Source of the DNA: Archangium sp.
Lineage (GTDB): Bacteria > Myxococcota > Myxococcia > Myxococcales > Myxococcaceae
Assembly (NCBI GenBank): GCA_030695565.1
Contig: JAUYRZ010000007.1
Location: forward strand, 35,091-99,090
Direction of reading: 5' to 3'
DNA: 64,000 bases
This document shows positions 19,606 through 33,306 of this stretch, in pieces. The translations under genes and the position numbers were made by a program. Position 1 is the first letter of the stretch. Every line of letters starts with the position of its first letter. The notes under the pieces were generated by a model. It saw only the letters and a program-made list of their open reading frames with translations, was not told the DNA's origin and ran no database searches.

Positions 19606-20733
19606 ATGACCAGAACACTGCTTCTGCTTCTGCTGACGCTGGCCGGCTGCACCACGCCAGCCGTGACCGCAGACGCGGGCTACACCCCGACGCAAACCCG
19701 CCTGTTGGGTCTCAACGACGTCACCTTTCTCCTCCCGCTCGAATCACTCGACGCCGGCACCGCCTTCCCGCCGCCCGTCGAGATCATCCCGTTCTCCACC
19801 TTCGATCGCCTCACGTCGGCCACACCGCGCGTGCAGACCGACCTCTCGCGCCTCAGAGTGCTCGCCGCCCGTTTCGACATCTGCGACCGCGCCACGCCGG
19901 GCCCCTGCGAAGCCGACGCCGACGGAGTCTTCCGCCTGGTGCTGCAACCCGTCTTCGGCGCTCCGCCGCGAGTCGAAGACGTCACCTTCCACGCCTTCTT
20001 CTCCGTGCCGCGAGCCGAAGTGCCGCAGGTCGTCGATGAACTACGCGAGCTGGCCGCGCTGCAAGACGTGCCCCGAGGAGCCGCGCTCAGAGTGAACACC
20101 GCCGACGCGACCTCTCGGCAACGGCTCGCGCGGCTCGTCACCCGCTACGCGAAGAGCGCGCGCATGCACCGGCTGACCCTCTTCGGTCAGGAGACGGATC
20201 GCGCCGCGTTGATCTGGATCTTCCGCGGTGAAGAGCGCGCCCCCGACACGCTGGGCCCCATCGAGATCCCCGGCATCGCCACCACCTCGCAGGAGGTGCT
20301 CCTCTTCGGAGGCGACTCCTACGTGGTGACGCCGGTCGCCGACTTCCCTTCGGGGTTCTCGCGCGCCGTGATGGAGAGCAACTTCCGCAACGCCACCACC
20401 GCTCAACAGCTCGAGTCCGTGCGAAGCCTGCTGGCCATCGACAACCCTTCGCTGCACACCGCCAACACCGTGCAGTGCGCGAGCTGTCACCTGGTCACCA
20501 CCCTGCTCCAACCGCGCGCTGCTGACGCGGGCATCGACGTCACGACCCAGCCTGAGTCCTTCGGCTCGCCCAGCTTCGATCTCACTCCGCTCGGTGCCCA
20601 GAGCGCCCGCTTCCGCACCTTGCGCGCGCTGGGCTACTTCAACGACACGCCCCTCGTCTCCCAACGCGTGATCAACGAAACGGTCACCGTGCTGAATGAG
20701 CTCGAGCAGAGGTACCCCGTGGCGAGTCCGTAA
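19606..20733 (+). CDS. Lipoprotein with one c-type heme-like CASCH motif
   Basis: MTRTLLLLLLTLAGCTTP lipobox; TANTVQCASCHLVTTLL. Confidence 0.65.
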   Translation: MTRTLLLLLLTLAGCTTPAVTADAGYTPTQTRLLGLNDVTFLLPLESLDAGTAFPPPVEIIPFSTFDRLTSATPRVQTDLSRLRVLAARFDICDRATPGPCEADADGVFRLVLQPVFGAPPRVEDVTFHAFFSVPRAEVPQVVDELRELAALQDVPRGAALRVNTADATSRQRLARLVTRYAKSARMHRLTLFGQETDRAALIWIFRGEERAPDTLGPIEIPGIATTSQEVLLFGGDSYVVTPVADFPSGFSRAVMESNFRNATTAQQLESVRSLLAIDNPSLHTANTVQCASCHLVTTLLQPRAADAGIDVTTQPESFGSPSFDLTPLGAQSARFRTLRALGYFNDTPLVSQRVINETVTVLNELEQRYPVASP

Positions 20734-20832
20734 CCCGCTCCACGGAATTGGTCTGCGGGCTGCCCGCTTTCCGCGTGGCCGCTCGAGCTCCGGCGCGGCA
20801 CTCAGCCCCTGCAGCGGAATCGGGGGTTCTCA

Positions 20833-21918
20833 GTGCGGCTGGCCGTCCTCAAAGAAACGCAGACGAGTGAGCGGCGCGTCGCCCAGGTACCGGAGACGGC
20901 GGCGAAGCTGGTGAAGGCCGGTGTGAGCGTGGTGGTCGAGCGCGACGCGGGCCTCGCTGCCGGCTTTGACGACGCCGCATGGAACGCGGTCGGGGCCAGC
21001 ATCGCCAGCACCGCGGCAGAGGCAGTCGTCGGTGCTGCGATCGTCGTGGGCTTGCACGCACCGGAACTGCAGCTGGCCCCCGGAACGCTGCTCGTCTCGT
21101 TTCTCCCCCCTGCACGGCGCCCCTCGATGGCCACTGCGGGCATCTCCGCGCTCGCCATGGAGAAGGTGCCGCGCAGCACCCGCGGCCAGGCGGTGGATGC
21201 GCTCTCCAGTCAGGCCACGGTCGCGGGCTACCAATCGGTGCTGCTCGGTGCGAGCCGGTTGCCGCGCCTGCTCCCGATGATGACCACCGCCGCCGGCACG
21301 CTGAAGCCCGGCCGCGTGCTGGTGCTCGGCGCCGGCGTCGCGGGACTGCAGGCCATCGCCACGGCGAATCGCCTCGGCGCTCAAGTCTCTGCTTTCGACG
21401 TGCGCGCCGCCGTGAAGGAACAGGTGCAGTCGCTCGGCGCCAAGTTCGTGGAGATCGACGGCGTCACCAGCGCCGAGGGTGCAGGCGGCTACGCGAAGGA
21501 GCTCGCCCGCGATGAGCAAGCCCGCATCCTGGTCACGTTGAGCAGGGTCGTGCAGCAGGCCGACCTGGTCATCTGCACCGCGCAGATCCCCAACAAACCC
21601 GCGCCTCGGTTGATCACCGCCGAGATGGTCGCGGCGATGCAGCGGGGCGCGGTCATCGTGGATCTCGCGGCGGAGTCGGGTGGCAACTGCGAGCTCACCC
21701 GCCCCGGTGAAGAGGTGCTCACGCCCAACGGCGTGCTGGTGCTCGGCCCGCGCAACTTGCCTTCGACCATGCCGCTGCACGCCAGCATGATGTTCGCGAA
21801 GAACGTGCTCACGCTGGTGCAGCTGTGCGTGAAGGACGGCGGCGTCAGCCTCGATCTGAAGGACGACCTGATCGCCGCCATGCTGGTCACCCACGCGGGC
21901 GAAGTGCGGCACCCCTGA
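20833..21918 (+). CDS. pntAA: NAD(P) transhydrogenase subunit alpha part 1
   Basis: MRLAVLKETQTSERRVAQVPETAAKLVKAG; GRVLVLGAGVAGLQAIATANRLGAQVSAFDVRAAVKEQVQSLGAKFVEI. Confidence 0.95.
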   Translation: MRLAVLKETQTSERRVAQVPETAAKLVKAGVSVVVERDAGLAAGFDDAAWNAVGASIASTAAEAVVGAAIVVGLHAPELQLAPGTLLVSFLPPARRPSMATAGISALAMEKVPRSTRGQAVDALSSQATVAGYQSVLLGASRLPRLLPMMTTAAGTLKPGRVLVLGAGVAGLQAIATANRLGAQVSAFDVRAAVKEQVQSLGAKFVEIDGVTSAEGAGGYAKELARDEQARILVTLSRVVQQADLVICTAQIPNKPAPRLITAEMVAAMQRGAVIVDLAAESGGNCELTRPGEEVLTPNGVLVLGPRNLPSTMPLHASMMFAKNVLTLVQLCVKDGGVSLDLKDDLIAAMLVTHAGEVRHP

Positions 21919-21928
21919 AAGGCCCGTC

Positions 21929-22216
21929 ATGACTCTCGCCGTCGCCGAGCTGTACGTCTTCATCCTCGCGGGCTTCGTGGGCTACCAGGTCATCACCCGG
22001 GTGCCGCCGCTGCTGCACACGCCGCTGATGTCGGCCACCAACATGATCTCCGCCATCTCGTTGGTCGGCTCGATCGTGGTTGCGGGCAGCGATCGCGGCA
22101 CGCTGTCCACCGTGCTGGGCACCGTCGCGGTGACCTGCGCCACCATCAACTTCGTCGGCGGCTACATCATCACCGACCGGATGTTGAAGATGTTCGCCGG
22201 GGGAAAGAAGTCGTGA
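21929..22216 (+). CDS. pntAB: NAD(P) transhydrogenase subunit alpha part 2
   Basis: LYVFILAGFVGYQVITRVPPLLHTPLMSATNMISAISLVGSI; DRMLKMF. Confidence 0.95.
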   Translation: MTLAVAELYVFILAGFVGYQVITRVPPLLHTPLMSATNMISAISLVGSIVVAGSDRGTLSTVLGTVAVTCATINFVGGYIITDRMLKMFAGGKKS

Positions 22217-23616
22217 GCCCCGAAGCGCTCGACGGGCGAACCGCGTTCATCTCCATCGCGTACCTGGGCGCGTCGATCGCCTTCATCCTCGGCTTGCGCG
22301 GGTTGACCCGGCCAGAGACCGCGCGCGGCGGCATGCAGCTGGCGGCGCTCGGGATGATCGGCGCGATCGCCGGCACGCTGGTGAACCACGACATCGTCAG
22401 CTACGGCTGGATCTTCGTGGGCCTCGCGCTGGGCACGTTGCTCGGGTGGCCGCTGGGCATGCGGGTGGCGATGACCCAGATGCCGCAGCGCATCGCCATC
22501 TCGCATCTGTTCGGAGCGCTGGCCGCGACCCTGGTGGGCATCGCCGAGTACACCCATCACGTGTGGGGTGGTCACGAGCTGGGCCGCTTCACCGCGTTGG
22601 CCCTGGGCTTCGAGGTGCTCTTCGGAGCGCTCACCGTCTCGGGGTCATTCATGGCGTTCGGCAAGCTGCACGAGATTCTCCCCGGGCGCGGCATCACGTT
22701 TCGCGGGCAGAACGCGGTGAACCTGACCATCTTCGTGAGCGCCATCGGGCTGCTCGGCTACGTCGTCTTTGCACCGACCACCTCGTGGGCCTTCTTCGCC
22801 ATGGCCGGGCTCGCGTTCCTCGCGGGCTTCATGATGGTGCTGCCCATCGGCGGCGCTGACATGCCGGTGGTGGTCTCGTTGCTCAACAGCTACGCGGGCC
22901 TCGCGGCTGCGGCGACGGGCTTCGCGCTGGGCAACGCGGTGTTGATCATCTGCGGCGCGCTCGACGGTGCCTCGGGTCTGCTGCTCTCGGTGTTGATGTC
23001 GAAGGCGATGAACCGCAGCTTCAGCAACGTGCTCTTCGGTGCGTTCGGCAGCGCGAAGCCGGCCCTGGCGGCAGGCGCGAAGGGCGAGATGAAGGAGGTC
23101 ACGCTGGAAGACGCGGCGCTCGCGCTCCGGTACGCGAAGAACGTGGTGGTGGTGCCGGGCTACGGGCTGGCCGTCGCGCAGGCGCAGAAGATCGTGGGTG
23201 AGCTGGCCGCGCTGCTCGAGGGCCACGGCAACGAGGTGCGCTACGCGATTCATCCGGTGGCGGGCCGCATGCCCGGTCACATGAACGTGCTGCTGGCCGA
23301 AGCGAACATCGGCTACGAAAAGATGATCGAGATGGAGGACATCAACGATCGTTTCGCCGACGTCGACGTGGCGATCGTGATCGGCGCGAACGACGTGGTG
23401 AACCCGGCGGCGCAGCGAGATCCCTCCAGCCCCATCTACGGAATGCCGGTGCTCAAGGTCGAGCTCGCGAGGCGCATCATCGTGCTCAAACGCGGCAAGG
23501 GCACCGGCTTCGCGGGCATCGAGAACGACCTCTTCACCGAAGAGAGAACCTCGCTGCTCTTCGGTGACGCCAAGGCCACCCTGCAACGTCTGCTCACCGA
23601 GCTCAAAACCCTCTAA
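22213..23616 (+). CDS. pntB: NAD(P) transhydrogenase subunit beta
   Basis: QMPQRIAISHLFGALAATLVGIAEY; MPVVVSLLNSYAGLAAAATGFALGN; VVVPGYGLAVAQAQKIVGEL; MPGHMNVLLAEANIGYEKMIEMEDIN; ATGA-type overlap with pntAB. Confidence 0.95.
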   Translation: MSPEALDGRTAFISIAYLGASIAFILGLRGLTRPETARGGMQLAALGMIGAIAGTLVNHDIVSYGWIFVGLALGTLLGWPLGMRVAMTQMPQRIAISHLFGALAATLVGIAEYTHHVWGGHELGRFTALALGFEVLFGALTVSGSFMAFGKLHEILPGRGITFRGQNAVNLTIFVSAIGLLGYVVFAPTTSWAFFAMAGLAFLAGFMMVLPIGGADMPVVVSLLNSYAGLAAAATGFALGNAVLIICGALDGASGLLLSVLMSKAMNRSFSNVLFGAFGSAKPALAAGAKGEMKEVTLEDAALALRYAKNVVVVPGYGLAVAQAQKIVGELAALLEGHGNEVRYAIHPVAGRMPGHMNVLLAEANIGYEKMIEMEDINDRFADVDVAIVIGANDVVNPAAQRDPSSPIYGMPVLKVELARRIIVLKRGKGTGFAGIENDLFTEERTSLLFGDAKATLQRLLTELKTL

Positions 23617-23721
23617 CCCCGCCGGGGAGTCCGTCTGGGCGCCCTGACGACGGCGCCAACCGTGACCCCGCCCCGGGGGAATGCGATGCTCCGCGCCATC
23701 CTTCCCCCCGGAGCACCACCC

Positions 23722-24360
23722 ATGATTCGAGGCCTCGTCGTCACCACGCTCACCGCCGTTCTGCTCTCTGCCTGCGGCGGCACGGGCACGCTCTACGTGA
23801 GCGCCCGCTTCTCTTCAGACGGCAGCACGCCCAGCTCGCGCGCGCGGGTGGTCGTTCGCGAAGCGGCCACCACGGGTTCGCTGGTGCTCGACGCGCAGGT
23901 GTCCGTCACCGGCAGCAAGATGCCCAAGACCGGCATTCCCTTCGCGATGAACTCGATGGACTACCGGGTCGACGGCTTCGGGTGGGACGAGTCGTTGCGC
24001 CTCGAAGTGGTGCGCGGCAGCGATCGCGTGGAGGCCACGGTGCAGTCGCCCGGCTTCTCGGTCATCACCGCCCCCACCCAAGACGGCTCGGTGGTGAAGG
24101 CCAACGGGCTCCTCGTCACCTGGCGCGACGCGAACAACGTGCCGGCCGACATCGCGCGGGTGGTGCTGCAGCAGGCCGACCTCGACGTGACGCTCGCCGA
24201 CGACAAGTTCCAGTACCGCATCGGCGCCGAGCCGCTCGTGGTCAACGATCGCGAGACCGTCTACCTGGAGCGCAGCAACGAGATCGCCCCCGAAGGCGCC
24301 GCGCCCGGGTCGATCATCTCGGCCACCACCACGCACGCCATCAACTTCAAGGTCGAGTAA
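23722..24360 (+). CDS. Hypothetical lipoprotein
   Basis: MIRGLVVTTLTAVLLSACGGTGTLYVSARF lipobox. Confidence 0.65.
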   Translation: MIRGLVVTTLTAVLLSACGGTGTLYVSARFSSDGSTPSSRARVVVREAATTGSLVLDAQVSVTGSKMPKTGIPFAMNSMDYRVDGFGWDESLRLEVVRGSDRVEATVQSPGFSVITAPTQDGSVVKANGLLVTWRDANNVPADIARVVLQQADLDVTLADDKFQYRIGAEPLVVNDRETVYLERSNEIAPEGAAPGSIISATTTHAINFKVE

Positions 24361-24424
24361 GCGCGGCGGCGACCTGCCTCAGGAGACAGCTGCCGACGTG
24401 CCGCGTTCGGTGTAGGCCTGTCGC

Positions 24425-25147
24425 ATGTCGAAATCGGTCGCAGTGGGCGTGTTGATCTTCGTGGCGGGAATCGTGGTGGGCCGCATCAGCGTGCTGTCGA
24501 ACCAGCCGCAGGTGGCCACGCTCACGCCCGTCGCTGCGGCGCCTGCACCTGCGATGGCCGCTCCCGGCGTGCTCACGGGGACCATCGCCGAGGTGATTCA
24601 GGTCTCGCAGTACACCTACCTGCGCCTCGAGTCGGGTGAGTGGGCCGCCGTTCCTTCCGCGCCCGCGCTCGCCGTGGGGCAGCCCGTCTCGGTCTCGCTG
24701 CAGAACGAGATGACCGACTTCACCAGCCCTTCACTCGGCCGCACCTTCGCGAAGATCTGGTTCGGCGCGCTCGAGGGCGCGGCGCCGGTCGCGCGTGCGG
24801 CTCCGCCGGCGCCTCCCGAGGTGAAGGCGGCCTTGCAGGCAGTGGGCTCCGGCGCGGCGTTGACGTTGCGCGTGGTCGACGTGTTCTCCGAGCGCAAGGC
24901 GCTGGCGGGGCAACGCGTGAAGGTGACCGGCACGGTCGATCGGGTGAACTTCGTGCAGGGCGTTCACTACGTGCACCTCAAAGACGGCACCGGCGCGGCC
25001 GCCGACAAGACGGATGATCTGCTGTGTCTGAGCAGCGTCGAGGTCGCGAAGGGCGCGGCGGTGACCGTCGAAGGGCTCATCGTGCTCGACAAGGACGTGG
25101 GCATGGGCCCCGTGTCCGTCGTGCTGGATCAAGCGCAGGCTCGTTGA
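24425..25147 (+). CDS. OB-fold-containing membrane-anchored/secreted protein
   Basis: N-terminal TM MSKSVAVGVLIFVAGIVVGRISV; two GTIAEVIQVSQYTYLRLESGEWAAVP-like / RVKVTGTVDRVNFVQGVHYVHLKDGTG OB-fold segments. Confidence 0.65.
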   Translation: MSKSVAVGVLIFVAGIVVGRISVLSNQPQVATLTPVAAAPAPAMAAPGVLTGTIAEVIQVSQYTYLRLESGEWAAVPSAPALAVGQPVSVSLQNEMTDFTSPSLGRTFAKIWFGALEGAAPVARAAPPAPPEVKAALQAVGSGAALTLRVVDVFSERKALAGQRVKVTGTVDRVNFVQGVHYVHLKDGTGAAADKTDDLLCLSSVEVAKGAAVTVEGLIVLDKDVGMGPVSVVLDQAQAR

Positions 25148-25148
25148 C

Positions 25149-25184
25149 GAGGCCCTCACCCCGACTCCCGAAGGGAGAGGGAGG

Positions 25185-25185
<1 letters not shown>
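25149..25185. repeat. Dispersed intergenic palindromic repeat between convergent genes, likely bidirectional terminator
   Basis: gaggccctcaccccgactcccgaagggagagggaggct. Confidence 0.7.
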
Positions 25186-27233
<2,048 letters not shown>

Positions 27234-27327
27234 CAGACTTCGTCACAGAAGGGCCGAAACCTAACCCAGACCGAAGTCCGGATCAGCAGCGGTAAACATC
27301 CCAAAACAGGGCTCCCCGACAGGGGGA

Positions 27328-28710
<1,383 letters not shown>

Positions 28711-28723
28711 TTAAACCACCCCT

Positions 28724-28873
28724 ATGTTCCTCGCCGTTCTGGCCCAGGCTTCCAAGCACGACTTCGACCCCACCCGCGAGAACCTGGGCATGGTGGCCAT
28801 GGGCGTCATCGTGCTCGTCACCTGGCTCGCCTTCCGCCAGATGCTCAAGCTCTCCAACCGCAAGAAGCCGTAG
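28724..28873 (+). CDS. Candidate small single-TM membrane protein (49 aa)
   Basis: MFLAVLAQASKHDFDPTRENLGMVAMGVIVLVTWLAFRQMLKLSNRKKP; ATG 28724, stop 28871-28873; not in track (too short). Confidence 0.5.
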   Translation: MFLAVLAQASKHDFDPTRENLGMVAMGVIVLVTWLAFRQMLKLSNRKKP

Positions 28874-30250
28874 TTACTGCACGCGGAACAGGCCGCGCAG
28901 CTCTTCGGTCTGGCTGGTGGGGAAGAGCCGGCGAATTGCGGTCACCCGCCACTGGTAGAACTGACCGGCAGTGAGCGCAGGGCCTCCGTAGGCCAGCGAG
29001 ACCGTCGCCTTGTCGGCGATGGCCACCTGCCAGAGCTCATTGCCCAGCCCGTCGAACACGCGCAGCACGTAGGCGTCGGCGTTGGAGTGCGTCTCCCACC
29101 GGAAGGTGGGCGTGGCGGTGGTGTCTTCCACCCCGTCTTTGCCGGGGCTGATCAGGCCCACCGCGGCAGTCACCTTGAAGGCCGGGCTCACCGCGGGCGA
29201 GAGCGCGCCGTTGGTGACCGTGATGTGCTGGAGCTGCGTGCCCGAGATGCCCGGGTCGGGATCGCGCACGTTGCCGTCGTTCTCGAAGGCGGCGAGCACC
29301 ACGTACTTGCCGTCGGGAATGCCGCCGATGGTCCACGCGCCGCTGATGTTGGGAGCCCCGCTCTCAGGCGCGCGCAACCCGGGCGGCACCTCGCCGCGGC
29401 CCAGCGCTTCGATGAAGGTGCTCTCCACCACCAGCACCACGCTGGTGCCGGCGTTGTTGGCGCCCGCCACCAGCTGCACGCTGCCGCTCATCGTCGCGGT
29501 GGAGGTGGCCGACTTCTTCAGCTCGACCGCCGTGACGTCGCTGCCCGCCACCGTGACGTCGACCGGGGTGTAGTTCACGCCGCGCGAATAGCCCGACACC
29601 TTGAAGGTGCCGGCGGGCACGTTGAAGAAGACGAACTTGCCGTCGGACGCCGCCAGGGTGGTGGCCCCACCGGGCTCGAGCACCAGCATCACCGACTTCT
29701 GCTCGGCGCTCATCTCGACGGTGCCTGCGATGGAAGGCAGGTTCTGCGCGCTCTGCGCCACCGGCGAGAGGCCGATGTCGGTCTGCGGCGTCTTCAAGAT
29801 GTACGGCTTGCCGTCTTCGGTGCGCGTCGCAGCTGAGGTGTCGACCGGCAACGAGATGCGGCCGCCCGAAGGGAAGCGGGTGAAGTTCTTCGCCTGGCTG
29901 CGCAGCAGCACCTTGCGCGCGACGAAGGCGCCCTTCTCGTCACTGCGCGTCGACGGCACGCGCAGGGAGTAGGCGCCGTCAGCGCCCGAGGTCACCGCCG
30001 GGCCCGCCGGAGCGCCGTTCTCGTCGGTGGCCACCACCGAAGCGCCCGCGATGCCAGCGCTGTTGGAGAGATCGTAAACGCGGCCGTCGAGCTGCACGGG
30101 CGCGAAACACAGCGGCTTGTCCTTGCCGGTGACCGTCTCGCAGACTTGTTCTTGGGGGCAGCTGGCAGGGTCGTCCAGCTTGCACTCGGCAGGACCACAC
30201 GCGGAAACGAGGCCACCCAACAACACACAGAGCATCAGTCGGTTCGTCAT
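28874..30250 (-). CDS. Lipoprotein with carboxypeptidase-regulatory-like repeats
   Basis: LLGGLVSACGPAEC lipobox; GRVYDLSNSAGIAGASVVATDENGAP; GGATTLAASDGKFVFFNVPAGTFKVSGYSRGVNY. Confidence 0.75.
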   Translation of the reverse strand: MTNRLMLCVLLGGLVSACGPAECKLDDPASCPQEQVCETVTGKDKPLCFAPVQLDGRVYDLSNSAGIAGASVVATDENGAPAGPAVTSGADGAYSLRVPSTRSDEKGAFVARKVLLRSQAKNFTRFPSGGRISLPVDTSAATRTEDGKPYILKTPQTDIGLSPVAQSAQNLPSIAGTVEMSAEQKSVMLVLEPGGATTLAASDGKFVFFNVPAGTFKVSGYSRGVNYTPVDVTVAGSDVTAVELKKSATSTATMSGSVQLVAGANNAGTSVVLVVESTFIEALGRGEVPPGLRAPESGAPNISGAWTIGGIPDGKYVVLAAFENDGNVRDPDPGISGTQLQHITVTNGALSPAVSPAFKVTAAVGLISPGKDGVEDTTATPTFRWETHSNADAYVLRVFDGLGNELWQVAIADKATVSLAYGGPALTAGQFYQWRVTAIRRLFPTSQTEELRGLFRVQ

Positions 30251-30305
30251 GACCCGGGAGTACGGGCAAACCGAGCACTTCGGGAAGATTTAGAAGTGTG
30301 GGCCT

Positions 30306-31568
30306 TCAGCCCACCGTCCGTTCGAACAACATCCGCCCATCACCTGCGTGGTAGCGCACCCGGATTTCGCCCGCGAAGGGGTCGAGCCTGAAGGTGGTGT
30401 AGTTGTTCACCGCGCTGGAGAACTCCCACGGGTCACCGCTCGGGTAGGCGGGCAGCGGGTTGGGCTTGTTCGCGCCGGGGCCGACCAGCGCCTCGAACAG
30501 GGTGGAGCCCGGGCCCTGCTTCGCCACGCGCCCGAAACACGCGAAGTGAAAGTCGCCCGAGACGAACATCACGTTGCGGGTGCCCGCGTCTTCGAGGCCT
30601 CGCAACAGCGCCTCGCGCTGTCTGGGAAAGCCCTGCCAGTTGTCTTCGTTGAACGGCGCGAAGAAGGGCGAGTCGAACGCGCCGATGGGCACCGTGTTGA
30701 GGATGAGCTTGAAGGTGGCCGGGCTCCTGGCGACGCCGTCGATCAACCACTCCAGCTGCTCGGGCGAGAGGTACTCGCCTCTCGAACGATCGCGTTCGCT
30801 GCGCGCGTCGAGAATGAAGAGCTCGGCGGTCAGGCCCCACTTGAGGCTTCTCCAGAAACGTTTCGAGTTCTGCCGAATCGGTTGGTGCTCCAGGAACGCG
30901 CGGCGGGCGGCGTCGAGCAAGGCGGGCTTCACGCTGTCGCCTTCCCAGTTGTTGCGCACCTCGTGGTCGTCCCACTGCGTGATGAGCGAGGTCGAGCCGC
31001 GCAGCGCGGCGTACTCCGGCCCGCCGAGGCCGTCGGCCCACTTGCGGCGGAAGTCGGAGAGGGAAGAAGCCCCGTCGGTGTAGACGGCGTCGCCGAGGAA
31101 GACGAAGGCGTCGAGGTCGGTGCGCTCCGAGGCGTGACCCAGGGCCGCGTACGAGTGGCCCGCCTTGATGCAGGAGGTGGCGCCGAAGGTGATCACCTCG
31201 AGCGCATCGGGCGCGAGCGCGGTGCGGAAGCGGCCCAGCGGGCTGACGTTCCCTTCGCCCGCGGTCGACTCGAACCGAAACAGGTACCAGGTGCCGGCCT
31301 GCAACCCGGAGACGTCGACGGTGGAGAACCCGTCCACGTTGGTGGCAGGGAAGCGGCGCAGTGAGGTGAGCTCGCCGGTCTCGGGCCACACGCTCACGTC
31401 GAGCTCGGTGCCTCCGGTGTAGTGCGTCCACAACAAGGCGCCGTCGGCCAGCGCGTCACCTGAAGCGACGCCGAGCGGAAACGGTGCGCTGCTCAGCTCC
31501 GAGCCGACGCAGCCCGAAGCCAGAGCGCCCGCGAGACCTGCGAGCACGGTGCGCCGGCGGAGGATCAT
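30306..31568 (-). CDS. Alkaline phosphatase D (PhoD)-family phosphodiesterase
   Basis: MILRRRTVLAGLAGALASGC; FPLGVASGDALADGALLWTHY; DAFVFLGDAVYTDG; ITQWDDHEVRNNWEGD; FVSGDFHFACF. Confidence 0.9.
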   Translation of the reverse strand: MILRRRTVLAGLAGALASGCVGSELSSAPFPLGVASGDALADGALLWTHYTGGTELDVSVWPETGELTSLRRFPATNVDGFSTVDVSGLQAGTWYLFRFESTAGEGNVSPLGRFRTALAPDALEVITFGATSCIKAGHSYAALGHASERTDLDAFVFLGDAVYTDGASSLSDFRRKWADGLGGPEYAALRGSTSLITQWDDHEVRNNWEGDSVKPALLDAARRAFLEHQPIRQNSKRFWRSLKWGLTAELFILDARSERDRSRGEYLSPEQLEWLIDGVARSPATFKLILNTVPIGAFDSPFFAPFNEDNWQGFPRQREALLRGLEDAGTRNVMFVSGDFHFACFGRVAKQGPGSTLFEALVGPGANKPNPLPAYPSGDPWEFSSAVNNYTTFRLDPFAGEIRVRYHAGDGRMLFERTVG

Positions 31569-32137
31569 CGGTGACCCTTCTTCGCGGCCTTCACCGCGCC
31601 GATGAGACCCATCACGTCGACGCTCACGCCGGAGGCCGCGGCGCCTGCCAGCCCGGCGATCATGGTGCCCTGGCCGGTGCCGTAGTTCTTCGCTTCGGAG
31701 GCCGAGCCCGCCAGCACCATCAGGGCGCTGGCGGCGAGCACCATCGCGGGCCATCGGGCCCAGCGCCACCAGCCTGCGCGCACCGCAGCGGGATCGTCGC
31801 CGCTGATGCGGAAGAGCTCGGGGATGAGGAAGAGCGAGATGATCAGCTGCGTCGCGCCGGCGATCGCCAGGCCCGCCACGCCGCACATCGGGCGCGGCGC
31901 ACCGAACTGCGCGGTGCAGGCGCTGGGCACGCTCAAGGCGAGCACGCCGCCCAACACCGACGTGGAGACCGACACCAGGCTGGCCGCGGTCACGGAGAGC
32001 GCGAACCGCTCGGGGTGCGGCGTGCGGAGCTTCACGGGCGTCGAAGGCGCATCGCCGGTCGAAACCACTTCGGGGATCGGCTCGGCTGCGAACGCGGAAA
32101 ACGAAAACAACATCACGACAAGGAGGGAGTGCTTCAC
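31565..32137 (-). CDS. Hypothetical membrane protein
   Basis: Signal peptide plus several hydrophobic segments; ATGA overlap with the downstream PhoD-like gene. Confidence 0.65.
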   Translation of the reverse strand: MKHSLLVVMLFSFSAFAAEPIPEVVSTGDAPSTPVKLRTPHPERFALSVTAASLVSVSTSVLGGVLALSVPSACTAQFGAPRPMCGVAGLAIAGATQLIISLFLIPELFRISGDDPAAVRAGWWRWARWPAMVLAASALMVLAGSASEAKNYGTGQGTMIAGLAGAAASGVSVDVMGLIGAVKAAKKGHR

Positions 32138-32295
32138 GTCGCACAGGAATACCTGCTGCGTGTTTCTCCAGGCAAATGAGCGGCCTGCCTCAGGTGGCTG
32201 TGGGCCAACGTAAGTCGGTTATCTTGCCTCTGACTTGCAAAATTGAATCGGAAGCCGGCCTTCGGCTCTGACCGCGGCACCGAAGGTCAGCCCGC

Positions 32296-33171
32296 TCAGC
32301 CGCGTCGGCGACCCAGAATGTCGAACTCGTAGGTGAAGCCCAGCAGCAAGCGCACGCGGTAGATCTCGCCGAGGTCGCGGGTCAGGCCGATGCCCAGGGC
32401 GGCCTCGAGGACGAAGTTGGGCACCACCTCGAAGCGCGCGTGGGGGATCACCTCGAGCTGGTGCTGGTTGTTCGTCCACGCCGGGGTGATCACCTGATCG
32501 AAGTAGGACCGCCCCGCCAGCTCGACCCCGAGCAGCACCCGCTGGCCCACGTTCAGGGTGGCGGCGAAGTTGTAGAGGATGGCGTCAGGCACATCGAAGG
32601 CCCCGGCGCCGCCGCGCTGCCTCACGCCGTGAAAGAGGTAGCCGACGTTGGCCATCAGGGTGAAGTCTTGCGAGGGCCGAACCTCGGCGATCAGCGTGCC
32701 TTCCGCGTCCCACGTCCCATCCGAGAGCGAAGGAGGAATGCGATCCTGCAGCTCGACCGCGAGGCGCTGGAAGAGGCTCGTGCCCACCGGAATGGTGAGT
32801 CGGCCGTAGACCCCCAGCGAGAACACCGGCGTGTTCAGGAAAGTGAACTGCAGACCGATCGGCAGATCGCCGACGTACACGGCGAACTGGCCCGCGTTTC
32901 GCTGGTGAATGAGCATCAGGTCGAGGTGAAGGTTGAGCTCCAGCCGCTCGACGATGCCGAAGCGCACGCCCGGCGTCAGCTGGCTGTAGCCCGGCGAGTT
33001 GAGCCCATCGCCGCCGAAGAAGCCCTGGTAGCGCAGGCCGAGCTCCAGGTGCTGGGGGCCGGTGGTGAAGGTGGTGCGGGTGACCATCGCGCGAAACGGC
33101 TTGGCTTCAGCGCGGGGGAGCACCGACAACGAGACGGTGAGGAGGATCAGCGAGAGCTTCAAAGGACTCAT
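32296..33171 (-). CDS. Predicted outer-membrane beta-barrel protein
   Basis: Signal peptide MSPLKLSLILLTVSLSVLPRAEA; alternating amphipathic strands ending ...RVRLLLGFTYEFDIL. Confidence 0.65.
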   Translation of the reverse strand: MSPLKLSLILLTVSLSVLPRAEAKPFRAMVTRTTFTTGPQHLELGLRYQGFFGGDGLNSPGYSQLTPGVRFGIVERLELNLHLDLMLIHQRNAGQFAVYVGDLPIGLQFTFLNTPVFSLGVYGRLTIPVGTSLFQRLAVELQDRIPPSLSDGTWDAEGTLIAEVRPSQDFTLMANVGYLFHGVRQRGGAGAFDVPDAILYNFAATLNVGQRVLLGVELAGRSYFDQVITPAWTNNQHQLEVIPHARFEVVPNFVLEAALGIGLTRDLGEIYRVRLLLGFTYEFDILGRRRG

Positions 33172-33306
33172 GGCGCTGCGCTGTGCACGCGCCGGCCCAG
33201 TGCTGAACGGCCGTAATCAGGGGAGCGAGCGGCGGGGCGACCCATCGTTCTGATGGGCCCTTCCATCGAAGTGAGTGGGCGGCGCCCCAGGCATGGAGGG
33301 CGCTGA

